Shown here: one piece after another, positions 55,110-63,166 of the stretch
Layout of the letters: every line of letters begins with the position of its first letter
Numbering within the stretch: position 1 is the first letter of the stretch
From: Neisseria subflava
GTDB lineage: Bacteria; Pseudomonadota; Gammaproteobacteria; Burkholderiales; Neisseriaceae
Direction of reading: 5' to 3'
NCBI RefSeq assembly: GCF_005221305.1
Contig: NZ_CP039887.1
Coordinates: 62,001-126,000, forward strand
Length of the DNA: 64,000 nucleotides
Made by a program: the position numbers and the translations under genes
Notes under the pieces: model-generated
Seen by the model: only the letters and a program-made list of their open reading frames with translations
What the model was told of the DNA's origin: nothing
The model's database searches: none

Positions 55110-55844
55110 ATGGCCACACACAATGCAACACATCAAATGAAAACCTTGTGTTCCACATGTTCTTTACGCGAGCTGTGTTTGCCTGTCGGACTGATGCCTA
55201 ACGAATTTTCACAACTGGACGCGGTTATTCGTCAAAGCCGCCGTCTGAAAAAAGGTGAATACCTGTTCCGTGCCGGCGAGCCGTTTACCTCTTTGTTTGC
55301 CATCCGTGCAGGCTTCTTTAAGACAACAGTCGCCAGCCAAGATGGACGCGATCAGGTAACCGGCTTTTTTATGTCGGGCGAACTGGTCGGTATGGATGGG
55401 ATTTGTTCCCATATTCACAGCTGTGATGCTGTGGCTTTGGAAGACAGCGAGGTATGCGAGCTTCCGTTTACTCATATTGAGGAACTCGGTCAGGATATTC
55501 CCAGCCTCCGCTCCCACTTTTTCCGCTTGATGAGCCGCGAAATTGTCCGAGATCAGGGCGTTATGTTGCTTTTGGGCAATATGCGCGCTGAAGAGCGATT
55601 GGCGGCATTCTTGCTCAACCTGTCTCAGCGTCTCTATTCACGAGGCTTCGCCGCCAATGATTTTATCTTGCGGATGTCGCGTGAGGAAATCGGCAGCTAT
55701 TTGGGACTGAAGCTGGAAACAGTCAGCCGCACCTTGTCTAAATTCCATCATGAAGGCTTGATTTCGGTTGAACACAAGCACATCAAAATCTTAGATGCGA
55801 CAACCTTGAAGAAAATGGTTTCCGGTTGTTCGCACGCTATCTGA
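55110..55844 (+). CDS. fnr: FNR oxygen-sensing regulator
   Basis: 244 residues. Iron-sulfur cysteines in LCSTCSLRELC at residues about 13-23 plus CSHIHSCDAVALE near 110; cyclic-nucleotide-like domain (about 30-150); Crp-type helix-turn-helix near the end with MSREEIGSYLGLKLETVSRTLSKF. Active when oxygen is low. Likely targets in this window are the small RNA at 8.5 kb, hemN and itself. Confidence 0.95.
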   Translation: MATHNATHQMKTLCSTCSLRELCLPVGLMPNEFSQLDAVIRQSRRLKKGEYLFRAGEPFTSLFAIRAGFFKTTVASQDGRDQVTGFFMSGELVGMDGICSHIHSCDAVALEDSEVCELPFTHIEELGQDIPSLRSHFFRLMSREIVRDQGVMLLLGNMRAEERLAAFLLNLSQRLYSRGFAANDFILRMSREEIGSYLGLKLETVSRTLSKFHHEGLISVEHKHIKILDATTLKKMVSGCSHAI

Positions 55845-55848
55845 ATCT

Positions 55849-55881
55849 TAGGCCGTCTGAAATATTTCAGACGGCCTTTTT
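55849..55881. terminator. Uptake-sequence inverted pair after fnr
   Basis: AGGCCGTCTGAAA and TTTCAGACGGCCT with two bases between, then a T run. Confidence 0.7.
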
Positions 55882-55930
55882 AACAAGAATTAAAGAATAA
55901 TTGTTAAGTTACGAAAGTGATAGTCAGATA

Positions 55931-56881
55931 TTAAATTGAAAAATCTTCAACAACCGGCGTGTACAGAATGCGGTCGACTACTTCTCTGGTCAGTTTCGGT
56001 GCAAACATCTGGATAAAGTCATACGCGTAACCACGCAGGTAGGTATCGGTGCGTAAGGCTATCCAAGTGGGCGACGGTTCAAATAAGTGTGCCGCATCAA
56101 TAAGCTGTAAATCTTGATCGACAACGGGATCGTACGCCATTTTGGCCATCAAACCAACGCCCAAGCCTAAGCGGACATACGTCTTCAATACATCCGTATC
56201 GGCAGCCGATAAGGCAACATCAGGTTGCTCAATATGCGCTTTATTAAATGTACGCGCGATGCTGCTGCCGGAATTAAAAGCAAATTCGTAAGTAACCAGC
56301 GGAAAAGAAGCCAAATCTTCAAGGCTTAAAGGATTGCGGCAGTCCAAAAGAGGGTGGTCGTGCGGAACAATGACGGCATGGTTCCATTCATAGCAGGGCA
56401 GTTTGCCCAACTCGGGATGATCGTCAATGCGTTCAGTAATAATTGCCAAATCAGCTTCGCCGCTGCTGACCATTTGCGCGATGGCAGAAGGGCTGCCTTG
56501 TTTGATGGTCAAATTGACTTTAGGGTAGTTTTTGACAAATTCCGCAACGATTTTGGGCAAAGCATAACGTGCCTGGGTATGCGTTGTCGCGATGGTCAGC
56601 GAGCCGCTGTCATGATCGGTAAACTCGCTGCCGATATTTTTAATGTTTTGTACATCACGCAAAATCCGTTCCGAAATCTCTAATACGGCTTTGCCCGGTT
56701 GCGAAACGGAAACCACACGTTTGCCGCTGCGGATAAAAATTTGGATACCCAATTCTTCTTCAAGCAGGCGGATTTGTTTGGAAATGCCGGGCTGGGATGT
56801 GAAAAGCGCATCGGCGGCTTCGGAGACATTCAGATTGTGTCGGTAAACCTCAAGGGCATAACGTAATTGTTGCAGTTTCAT
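55931..56881 (-). CDS. cysB: CysB-like LysR-family regulator
   Basis: 316 residues from the ATG at 56881 (MKLQQLRYALEVYRHNLNVS), the standard CysB start; the frame extends 15 codons upstream without support. Winged helix-turn-helix with ADALFTSQPGISKQIRLLEE, then a substrate-binding domain (about 90-300: ATTHTQARYALPKIVAEFVK, KQGSPSAIAQMVSSGEADLA). CysB controls sulfur assimilation with N-acetylserine as signal. CysB or the paralogue Cbl cannot be told apart here. Confidence 0.88.
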   Translation of the reverse strand: MKLQQLRYALEVYRHNLNVSEAADALFTSQPGISKQIRLLEEELGIQIFIRSGKRVVSVSQPGKAVLEISERILRDVQNIKNIGSEFTDHDSGSLTIATTHTQARYALPKIVAEFVKNYPKVNLTIKQGSPSAIAQMVSSGEADLAIITERIDDHPELGKLPCYEWNHAVIVPHDHPLLDCRNPLSLEDLASFPLVTYEFAFNSGSSIARTFNKAHIEQPDVALSAADTDVLKTYVRLGLGVGLMAKMAYDPVVDQDLQLIDAAHLFEPSPTWIALRTDTYLRGYAYDFIQMFAPKLTREVVDRILYTPVVEDFSI

Positions 56882-57182
56882 GGTAGCAGTACCGGATACG
56901 TTGTTAATGTGGATTTTGTGCGACAAACGGCATGTAATTTAACATATTTTGCCCAGTTTTGCCCCGAGTTTTGAAAACGGTTGTTTTTAATGAAAATATC
57001 TTTTAACGATATGAAAACAGGAAATGCAGGAAAGATGAGGGAAAGGGGTTTTGTTGTTTTTGTGCAACTTCAGATGGATGAATTGTCTGATTTTGCCCTA
57101 AATTAATGACACAAGATTGATTTTTCGGCATGATTAACTACTAGGAAGCAGGCACTTCATGATTGTTTGAAGGCATCGAGTA

Positions 57183-57212
57183 TTGACAGTTTGCCTTGCG
57201 CTTCTTTATAGT
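57183..57212 (+). promoter_or_regulatory. Promoter of rmpM
   Basis: TTGACA (perfect), 18 bases, TATAGT. Leader about 105 bases with a GAGGGAATAAA ribosome site before the ATG. The gap upstream (56882-57180) shows no gene. Confidence 0.7.
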
Positions 57213-57323
57213 GCAACCTGATATATCCGATTTGCCGCTGTTTTGATACTGCGGCCTGTATATTGGTACTTTGCAGCGGTTGCTTTCCTAGTCCGCCGCA
57301 TAACAATTTGATGAGGGAATAAA

Positions 57324-58085
57324 ATGACCAAACAGCTGAAATTAAGCGCATTGTTCGTTGCCTTGGTTGCCTCTGGCACCGCTATGGCCAGCGAAGCGCA
57401 CACCAAACACGGTTACACCGTAAGCAGCCAATCTCAAGAAATCGTCCGTAACAACTACGGCGAATGCTGGAAAAACAGCTACTTCGACAAAGCTACCCAA
57501 GGCCGTGTTGAATGTGGTGATCGTGAAGCAGTTGCTCCTGTACAACAAGCTCCTGAGTATGTTGATGAAACTGTTTCTCTGTCTACTAAAACTCTGTTCG
57601 GCTTCGACAAAGACAACCTGCGTCCTGAAGCCCAAGAAAACTTGGACTCTTTGGCTCAACGCCTGAGCAACAAAGACGTACAAACTGTACGTGTTGAAGG
57701 TCACACTGACTTCATGGGTTCTGAGCAATACAACCAAGCTCTGTCTGAGCGTCGTGCTAACGTAGTTGCTAACTACTTGGTAGGCCGTGGTGTTGCTTCT
57801 AGCAAAATCTCTGCAGTAGGTTTGGGCGAATCTCAAGCTCGCATGACTGCTACTTGTGAAGCTGAAGTTGCTAAACTGGGCAAAAAAGTTTCTAAAGCTA
57901 AGAAACGTGCTGCTCTTATCGCTTGTATCGAGCCTGACCGCCGCGTTGACGTTAAAATCCGCAGCATTGTTACTCGTCAAGTTGCTCCAGGCCAAACTAT
58001 CGAAGGTCAAGGCGAATTGCCTGCTTCTGATGAAGGTTGGATCCCAGCTCCTTATAATGGCGTTCACGGTTACGCTAAACCTTAA
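57324..58085 (+). CDS. rmpM: Reduction-modifiable protein RmpM (class 4 outer-membrane protein, OmpA family)
   Basis: 253 residues. Signal peptide [22 protein letters not shown], cleavage after AMA. N-terminal segment with cysteines ([16 protein letters not shown]), then a peptidoglycan-binding OmpA-like domain (about 85-215): [53 protein letters not shown]. It ties porins and TonB receptors to peptidoglycan. Codon use is that of a highly expressed gene. Confidence 0.95.
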   Translation: MTKQLKLSALFVALVASGTAMASEAHTKHGYTVSSQSQEIVRNNYGECWKNSYFDKATQGRVECGDREAVAPVQQAPEYVDETVSLSTKTLFGFDKDNLRPEAQENLDSLAQRLSNKDVQTVRVEGHTDFMGSEQYNQALSERRANVVANYLVGRGVASSKISAVGLGESQARMTATCEAEVAKLGKKVSKAKKRAALIACIEPDRRVDVKIRSIVTRQVAPGQTIEGQGELPASDEGWIPAPYNGVHGYAKP

Positions 58086-58094
58086 TCAGTTTGT

Positions 58095-58127
58095 GAAAAA
58101 TGCCCTGCATATTGCAGGGCATTTTTT
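58095..58127 (+). terminator. Terminator of rmpM
   Basis: ATGCCCTGCA, loop TAT, TGCAGGGCAT, then six T. Confidence 0.9.
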
Positions 58128-58169
58128 ATGGCTTATATTTGAAGAGTTGGGGAATTAATGATTCAAAAT

Positions 58170-58207
58170 AAAAGGCCGTCTGAAAGATTTATTTTCAGAC
58201 GGCCTTT
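58170..58207. terminator. Uptake-sequence inverted pair
   Basis: AAAAGGCCGTCTGAAA and TTTCAGACGGCCTTTT between rmpM and the convergent DUF4149 gene. Confidence 0.65.
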
Positions 58208-58219
58208 TATTAAGACAGA

Positions 58220-58648
58220 TTAGTTTGGCTTGGGCCATTTCCATACGCAGATGGCTGCCAGTATCGTACAAATCAAAAAGATAATACTGGATAAGCCGTG
58301 CCAAACACCGAATGTTCCACCTACTAGGGACAGCAGCCAGTTATCCAGCCCATATTTGTGTGCTTCGATAACCGGCGTAACCAAAAGATGGTTGCAGGCT
58401 AAGAGTAGCCAAAGTACCAAGATCCACCAAGAAAGTGAGGCCAGTTGCCGTCTGAAAAAGGCATAGGCTGCGCCAAAAATAACTAAGCCACATAGTGCTG
58501 TGATGGCAAATGAAATGCCGGCAATTTCTCCCGCCTGCATTTTAGGCAGAAGGCGGAACAGGATTGGGGCGGTAACATAGCCTGCTGTCAGCTGCATACC
58601 GAGCCACATGGCGGCAGCGGTTTGGATAATTTTGTACAGTAGATTCAT
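58220..58648 (-). CDS. DUF4149-family membrane protein
   Basis: 142 residues, four membrane helices. The TMEM205-like motif AAMWLGMQLTAGYVTAPILF lies at residue 12 and VTPVIEAHKYGLDNWLLSLVGGTFGVWHGLSS near the end. Function unknown. GGAGAAACATA before the ATG is a good ribosome site. Downstream of greA on the same strand, with a hairpin between. Confidence 0.75.
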   Translation of the reverse strand: MNLLYKIIQTAAAMWLGMQLTAGYVTAPILFRLLPKMQAGEIAGISFAITALCGLVIFGAAYAFFRRQLASLSWWILVLWLLLACNHLLVTPVIEAHKYGLDNWLLSLVGGTFGVWHGLSSIIFLICTILAAICVWKWPKPN

Positions 58649-58704
58649 TATGTTTCTCCTGGGAAGATTTCACTTTCTTTGATTATGGTGTTTTTAGATA
58701 CAGC

Positions 58705-58740
58705 AAAAGGCCGTCTGAAAATGTTTTCAGACGGCCTTTT
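58705..58740 (-). terminator. Uptake-sequence inverted pair after greA
   Basis: AAAAGGCCGTCTGAAAA and TTTTCAGACGGCCTTTT with two bases between. Confidence 0.7.
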
Positions 58741-58746
58741 GTTTAT

Positions 58747-59223
58747 TTAAATATATTGCACGGCAATGATGTCATATTCACGTACGCCGCCGGGTGCTTG
58801 AACTTCTGCAACGTCGCCTTCTTCTTTGCCGATCAGGGCGCGGGCAATTGGGGAGCCAACGTAGATTTTGCGTTCTTTGATGTCTGCTTCATCTTCACCG
58901 ACGATTTGGTAGGTAACTTGTTCTTCAGTTTCCAAATCTTCCAGTGTCACAGTTGTGCCGAACACGATTTTGCCTTCTGCATGGATTTCGGCAGGGTTGA
59001 TGATGTGCGCCATAGAGAGTTTGTGTTCCAACTCGGCGATGCGGCCTTCGATAAAGCCTTGACGCTCTTTGGCGGCTTCGTATTCTGCGTTTTCAGACAA
59101 GTCGCCGTGCGAACGTGCTTCGGCGATGGCTTCGATAACTTCTGGGCGTGCTACGCTTTTTAGGTGTTGAAGTTCTTGTTTCAACAATTCTGCACCACGG
59201 ACGGTCAAAGGGATTTTTTGCAT
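58747..59223 (-). CDS. greA: Transcription elongation factor GreA
   Basis: 158 residues from the ATG at 59223, where GGAGAA lies four bases before it; an ATG twelve bases upstream overlaps that site. N-terminal coiled coil (about 8-75) with the acidic tip [20 protein letters not shown], then the FKBP-like C-terminal domain ending [16 protein letters not shown]. It rescues backtracked RNA polymerase. The leader carries hairpins (next entries). Confidence 0.96.
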   Translation of the reverse strand: MQKIPLTVRGAELLKQELQHLKSVARPEVIEAIAEARSHGDLSENAEYEAAKERQGFIEGRIAELEHKLSMAHIINPAEIHAEGKIVFGTTVTLEDLETEEQVTYQIVGEDEADIKERKIYVGSPIARALIGKEEGDVAEVQAPGGVREYDIIAVQYI

Positions 59224-59235
59224 TGAGTTCTCCAT

Positions 59236-59288
59236 GAAAGCATGATGATGCTTTTAAAATTTTATCCGGCCACGCGCGGTAGCCGGAT
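59236..59288 (-). promoter_or_regulatory. Second and third hairpins of the greA leader
   Basis: ATCCGGC/GCCGGAT (59264-59288) and AAAGCAT/ATGCTTT (59236-59253). The last lies 13 bases before the greA start and could affect ribosome access. Confidence 0.4.
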
Positions 59289-59289
59289 T

Positions 59290-59327
59290 GGAAATAAAAA
59301 TACAAGCCGCCAAAGCTTGGCGGCTTG
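59290..59327 (-). terminator. Terminator-like hairpin inside the greA leader
   Basis: CAAGCCGCCAA, three-base loop, TTGGCGGCTTG: a perfect 11-bp stem, followed on the minus strand by TATTTTTATTT. It lies between the likely promoter and greA, 63 bases before the start codon, so it should give a short RNA of about 50 bases and limit read-through into greA. Confidence 0.65.
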
Positions 59328-59350
59328 ATGAATAAATAAGTAATGTCTGT

Positions 59351-59378
59351 ATTCTACCAAATTCTGCCGAAACCGCAA
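59351..59378 (-). promoter_or_regulatory. Likely greA promoter
   Basis: Minus strand TTGCGG, 16 bases, TAGAAT. Start expected near 59344, 17 bases before the leader hairpin. The rest of the gap to 59567 holds one uptake sequence near 59430 and no gene. Confidence 0.5.
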
Positions 59379-59567
59379 TGATTAAAACGGATTTTCAGTA
59401 AAGTGTTGTTTTCTGTCTATTTTGTTTTTTCAGACGGCCTAAAAACTAAATATTGAAGTATTTCAAAGCTGCATTGGAAAAACGGTTTCTTAAATGAATG
59501 TTTTTGATTAAAATACCTGTTGCTAATTCGTAGTAATTAGTCTGCTTTAACTATATGAAGAGAAAAT

Positions 59568-60977
59568 ATGGAAACAAAACCAACTTCCCAAAATGAACAA
59601 CAGGCTAACCGCCGTTATTTGACTGTTTGGCGATGGCATTTTTATGCCGGACTTTTGGTTGCGCCGTTTTTAACCCTGTTGGCTGTTACAGGGTTGGGAA
59701 TGCTGCTATTCGCCAATATTACCGGTAAAGAAGGCGAACGCATACATATTACGCCGCAGGCAGTGGTGCAGCCTTTGTCGGCTCAGGCTGAGGCCGCCAG
59801 ACAGTTTGTGAATCCGGAAACTGCTTCTGTAGTGCAGTATATTGCGCCACGCGCAGATGATATGGTTGCCGTATTCCGCGTGAACAATGATGATAAAGCC
59901 ACTATGGTTGCCGTTGATCCCTATACAGCAAAAGTTGTGAATACGATGCCGCGCGGTCAAGGCTGGTATCACACGATGGACGAAATCCACGGCGATATGA
60001 TGATCGGCCCGGTGGGTGACTATCTGCTGGAAACTACCGCGTCGCTGACCATCCTGATGATAATCACGGGGATTTATTTGTGGTGGGCGAAACAGCGCAG
60101 CCTGAAATCCATGCTTGTGCCGAAAGCAGGCAAAGGACGCACATGGTGGCGTAGCATGCACGGTGCATTTGGCACTTGGGTTTCTTTGATTTTGTTGCTG
60201 TTCTGTCTGTCAGGTATTGCTTGGGCGGGAATTTGGGGCGGTAAAGTGGTTCAGGCGTGGAGTCAATTTCCTGTCGGTAAATGGGGTGTGGAGCCTAATC
60301 CGGTATCTTCCGTGCCAACCCATGGTGATGTGCTGAATGACGGTAAATCTAAAGAAGTGCCATGGATTTTGGAGTTGACGCCTATGCCGGTTTCCGGTAC
60401 GACAATGGGTGAAAACGGTATTAATCCAAGTGAGCCGATGACTTTGGAAACGGTTGACCGCTTTGCACGTGAAATTGGCTTTAAAGGCCGTTATCAGCTC
60501 AATTTACCCAAAGGTGAGACCGGTGTATGGACGTTGTCGCAAGACTCAATGAGTTACGATATGATTAGTCCGACCGCTGACCGCACGGTACACATCGATC
60601 AATACAGCGGTAAAATTCTGGCTGATATTCATTTCGACGATTACAACTGGTTTGGTAAATTCATGGCGGCAAGCATTGCTTTGCATATGGGTACATTGGG
60701 CTGGTGGAGCGTATTGGCAAATGTCTTGTTCTGTCTGGCGATTATCTTTATTTGTGTCAGCGGCTGTGTAATGTGGTGGAAACGCCGTCCTTCGGAAGCA
60801 CGTGGTTTGGTTCCTCCGGCGCAGAAAATCAAATTGCCGGTATGGTGGGCAATGGCTGTGCCGCTTTTGATTTTGGCTGTGATTTTCCCAACAGCCATTG
60901 CCGCAATCGCTGTTATTTGGATTTTGGATACACTGTTGTTGTCGCGTATCCCGGCATTGGCAAGATGGTTTAAATAA
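59568..60977 (+). CDS. PepSY-associated membrane protein
   Basis: 469 residues. Four main membrane helices: WRWHFYAGLLVAPFLTLLAV near 25, LLETTASLTILMIITGIYLW near 155, FGTWVSLILLLFCLSGIAWA near 205 and the pair at the C-terminus. PepSY-type periplasmic segments lie between (WYHTMDEIHGDMMIG; LPKGETGVWTLSQDS). Conserved His residues (WHFYAG, EIHGDMM, SMHGAFG, LHMGTLG) could bind haem or iron; such proteins act in ferric-siderophore reduction. No clear Fur box seen upstream. GAGAAAAT precedes the ATG. Confidence 0.8.
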   Translation: METKPTSQNEQQANRRYLTVWRWHFYAGLLVAPFLTLLAVTGLGMLLFANITGKEGERIHITPQAVVQPLSAQAEAARQFVNPETASVVQYIAPRADDMVAVFRVNNDDKATMVAVDPYTAKVVNTMPRGQGWYHTMDEIHGDMMIGPVGDYLLETTASLTILMIITGIYLWWAKQRSLKSMLVPKAGKGRTWWRSMHGAFGTWVSLILLLFCLSGIAWAGIWGGKVVQAWSQFPVGKWGVEPNPVSSVPTHGDVLNDGKSKEVPWILELTPMPVSGTTMGENGINPSEPMTLETVDRFAREIGFKGRYQLNLPKGETGVWTLSQDSMSYDMISPTADRTVHIDQYSGKILADIHFDDYNWFGKFMAASIALHMGTLGWWSVLANVLFCLAIIFICVSGCVMWWKRRPSEARGLVPPAQKIKLPVWWAMAVPLLILAVIFPTAIAAIAVIWILDTLLLSRIPALARWFK

Positions 60978-60992
60978 CCGCCCGATGTGATT

Positions 60993-61029
60993 AAAGGCCG
61001 TCTGAATCTTTTGTTTCAGACGGCCTTTT
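60993..61029. terminator. Uptake-sequence inverted pair
   Basis: AAAGGCCGTCTGAA and TTCAGACGGCCTTTT with a ten-base loop, 16 bases after the PepSY-protein stop. Confidence 0.65.
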
Positions 61030-61148
61030 GTATAAAGGTTAAAAGAGGTAGGGAAGTTATGATTCTGTTTAAGTTTATGCGTGAGGTGTTTATTGTGATT
61101 AGCTTGCAGGATTGTGTAAGAAAGACAAGGAGTTTTTGTATAAAAACA

Positions 61149-61177
61149 AAAAACCCACTTCATAGAAGTGGGTTTTT
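61149..61177 (-). terminator. Terminator of the rpsP-rplS operon
   Basis: AAACCCACTT, loop of five, AAGTGGGTTT, then TTTTGTTTTT on the minus strand, 12 bases after the rplS stop. Confidence 0.9.
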
Positions 61178-61188
61178 GATGAAAGCTA

Positions 61189-61554
61189 TTAGCCTTTGCG
61201 AGCAGGCAATTTTTCTTTAATGCGAGCTGCTTTACCGGTCAGGCCGCGCAGGTAGTACAGTTTGGCGCGACGTACGTCACCACGGCGTTTAACTTCGATT
61301 TTTTCTACGGTAGGAGAGTACAGTTGGAAAGTACGTTCTACACCTTCGCCGCTAGAGATTTTGCGAACGATGAAGTTGCTGTTCAGGCCACGGTTGCGGC
61401 GAGCGATAACAACACCTTCGTATGCTTGCAGACGGCTGCGAGAACCCTCAACCACGCGTACAGATACGACAACGGTGTCACCTGGAGCGAATTCAGGGAT
61501 TTCTTTGTTCAAGCGAGCGATTTCTTCTTGCTCTAATTGTTGAATCAAGTTCAT
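61189..61554 (-). CDS. rplS: 50S ribosomal protein L19
   Basis: 121 residues, normal length. Starts [20 protein letters not shown]; conserved [40 protein letters not shown] and [20 protein letters not shown]. It sits at the subunit interface. Last gene of rpsP-rimM-trmD-rplS, 14 bases after trmD. Confidence 0.98.
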   Translation of the reverse strand: MNLIQQLEQEEIARLNKEIPEFAPGDTVVVSVRVVEGSRSRLQAYEGVVIARRNRGLNSNFIVRKISSGEGVERTFQLYSPTVEKIEVKRRGDVRRAKLYYLRGLTGKAARIKEKLPARKG

Positions 61555-61568
61555 TTGTTTTTCCTAAG

Positions 61569-62318
61569 TTATGATTGGATTTCCTGTTGCTCTTGCAAGA
61601 TTTCTTTTAAGAGGCGGGATTCCTTTGGGATTAAACTGCGCTTTTCCAATAAATCAGGTCGGCGCTCTAAAGTGCGTCGCAGCGATTGTTTCAATCGCCA
61701 CTCGGCAATCAAGCCATGATTTCCTGAGCGTAAGACGTCGGGAACTATCATGCCTTGGAATTCTACGGGTTTGGTGTAATGAGGACAGTCTAAAAGGCCG
61801 TCTGAAAACGAGTCTTGTTCGGCTGACTGTATATCGCCCAATACACCTGGAACCAATCTTAAGACGGCATCCATCAACATCATGGCGGGTAATTCGCCAC
61901 CCGAGACGACAAAGTCGCCAATGCTGATTTCTTCGTCCACACTGCTTTGCAGCAGTCTTTCATCTATGCCTTCATAGCGTCCGCATAGAAGAACAAGATG
62001 GGGTAGTTCGGCAAATTCTGCAGCTTTTTTATGCGTCAGCGGCTGACCTTGCGGACTGAGATAAATTACTTTGGCAGGTTTTTGCGAGTTTGCTTTGGCT
62101 TCTTCGATTGCCGCTTGAAGCGGCGGCGCCATCATAATCATTCCCGGACCACCTCCGAAGGGGCGATCATCAATATAGCCAAGTTTGTTGTCGGCAAATT
62201 TTCGGGGATTGATGGCTTGAAACTGCCAAAGATTTTGTTTTCTTGCTCTGCCTGTAACGCCATATTCGACAATGCTGTCGAACATCTCCGGGAAAATGGT
62301 GATGGCTTGAATCAGCAT
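61569..62318 (-). CDS. trmD: tRNA (guanine-37-N1)-methyltransferase
   Basis: 249 residues. SPOUT-fold knot motifs: [34 protein letters not shown] and [20 protein letters not shown]. It methylates G37 beside the anticodon using SAM and prevents frameshifting. Its ATG overlaps the rimM stop (TGATG), so translation is coupled. Confidence 0.98.
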   Translation of the reverse strand: MLIQAITIFPEMFDSIVEYGVTGRARKQNLWQFQAINPRKFADNKLGYIDDRPFGGGPGMIMMAPPLQAAIEEAKANSQKPAKVIYLSPQGQPLTHKKAAEFAELPHLVLLCGRYEGIDERLLQSSVDEEISIGDFVVSGGELPAMMLMDAVLRLVPGVLGDIQSAEQDSFSDGLLDCPHYTKPVEFQGMIVPDVLRSGNHGLIAEWRLKQSLRRTLERRPDLLEKRSLIPKESRLLKEILQEQQEIQS

Positions 62319-62827
62319 CAGTAGTCCAAACCCCAGTCGGCGATAATGGTTTTGCTGTCGGTATCGACAGATTCGATATAGTTGGAGACAAAGGGAATTA
62401 GGATTTGTCCGTGTTCGCCTTTAATCATCAAAACATCATTTGCACCGGTTTCCATCAGGTTGCTGACTTTACCGAGGACGATGTTTTCTTTGTTGATGAC
62501 GGTCATGCCGACTAAATCTGCCCAGTAGTATTCGTCTTCCTCAGTAGGGGCGAATGACTCTCTTGGGATTTCGATGGTATAGCCGCGCAAGGCAAATGCT
62601 TGGTCGCGATCGTCTATACCTTCAAATTTAACCTGAAGTTCGCCATTGACAATTTTACCTGCCTCAAGCACAACATTCAGGGTTTTGCCATCCTTGCACA
62701 ACTGCCACTCGGGGTAGTCCAGCAGGCTGTCGGTATATTCGGTATTGGCAGCAATTTTCAGCCAGCCTTTAATGCCGAATACGCCTTTAATGTAGCCCAT
62801 GGCTACCCGTTTTTGAGTGTCTGTCAT
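62318..62827 (-). CDS. rimM: 16S rRNA processing protein RimM
   Basis: 169 residues. N-terminal RimM domain with [21 protein letters not shown]-terminal PRC-barrel with [20 protein letters not shown] and a final [13 protein letters not shown]. Helps mature the 30S head, binding S19. Fifteen bases after rpsP; overlaps trmD. Confidence 0.97.
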   Translation of the reverse strand: MTDTQKRVAMGYIKGVFGIKGWLKIAANTEYTDSLLDYPEWQLCKDGKTLNVVLEAGKIVNGELQVKFEGIDDRDQAFALRGYTIEIPRESFAPTEEDEYYWADLVGMTVINKENIVLGKVSNLMETGANDVLMIKGEHGQILIPFVSNYIESVDTDSKTIIADWGLDY

Positions 62828-62842
62828 GGTCGTTTCGGCTGA

Positions 62843-63091
62843 TTAAGCAGCGATTTTTTGCTCTTTAATCAGTTTGGCAACTGCGTCGCTAACTTTCGCG
62901 CCTTGAGCAACCCAGTGGTTGATGCGGTCTGCGTCAAAACGTACGCGTTCTTGTTTTTCGTTGGCAACGGGGTTGTAGAAACCTACGCGCTCGATGAAGC
63001 GGCCGTCACGACGGTTGCGAGAGTCAGTTACGACTACGTTGTAGAAAGGGCGGTGTTTTGAGCCGCCGCGAGCCAAACGGATAACTACCAT
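62843..63091 (-). CDS. rpsP: 30S ribosomal protein S16
   Basis: 82 residues. [20 protein letters not shown] and [20 protein letters not shown] are diagnostic. First gene of the operon; AAAAGGACTCAAA gives the ribosome site. Confidence 0.98.
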   Translation of the reverse strand: MVVIRLARGGSKHRPFYNVVVTDSRNRRDGRFIERVGFYNPVANEKQERVRFDADRINHWVAQGAKVSDAVAKLIKEQKIAA

Positions 63092-63166
63092 TTTGAGTCC
63101 TTTTGAAAAATGCGGATATATAGAAACCGCTAATTTTAGGATATTTCACACGGGTTATGCAAGTTT

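Noticed and set aside
59480..59567. Fur box upstream of the PepSY membrane protein
   Set aside because: AT-rich imperfect repeats only; no convincing 19-base Fur match.
61569..63091. Ribosomal-protein autoregulatory leader within rpsP-rplS
   Set aside because: Gaps are 15 bases or less, or overlapping; only the final terminator is structured.
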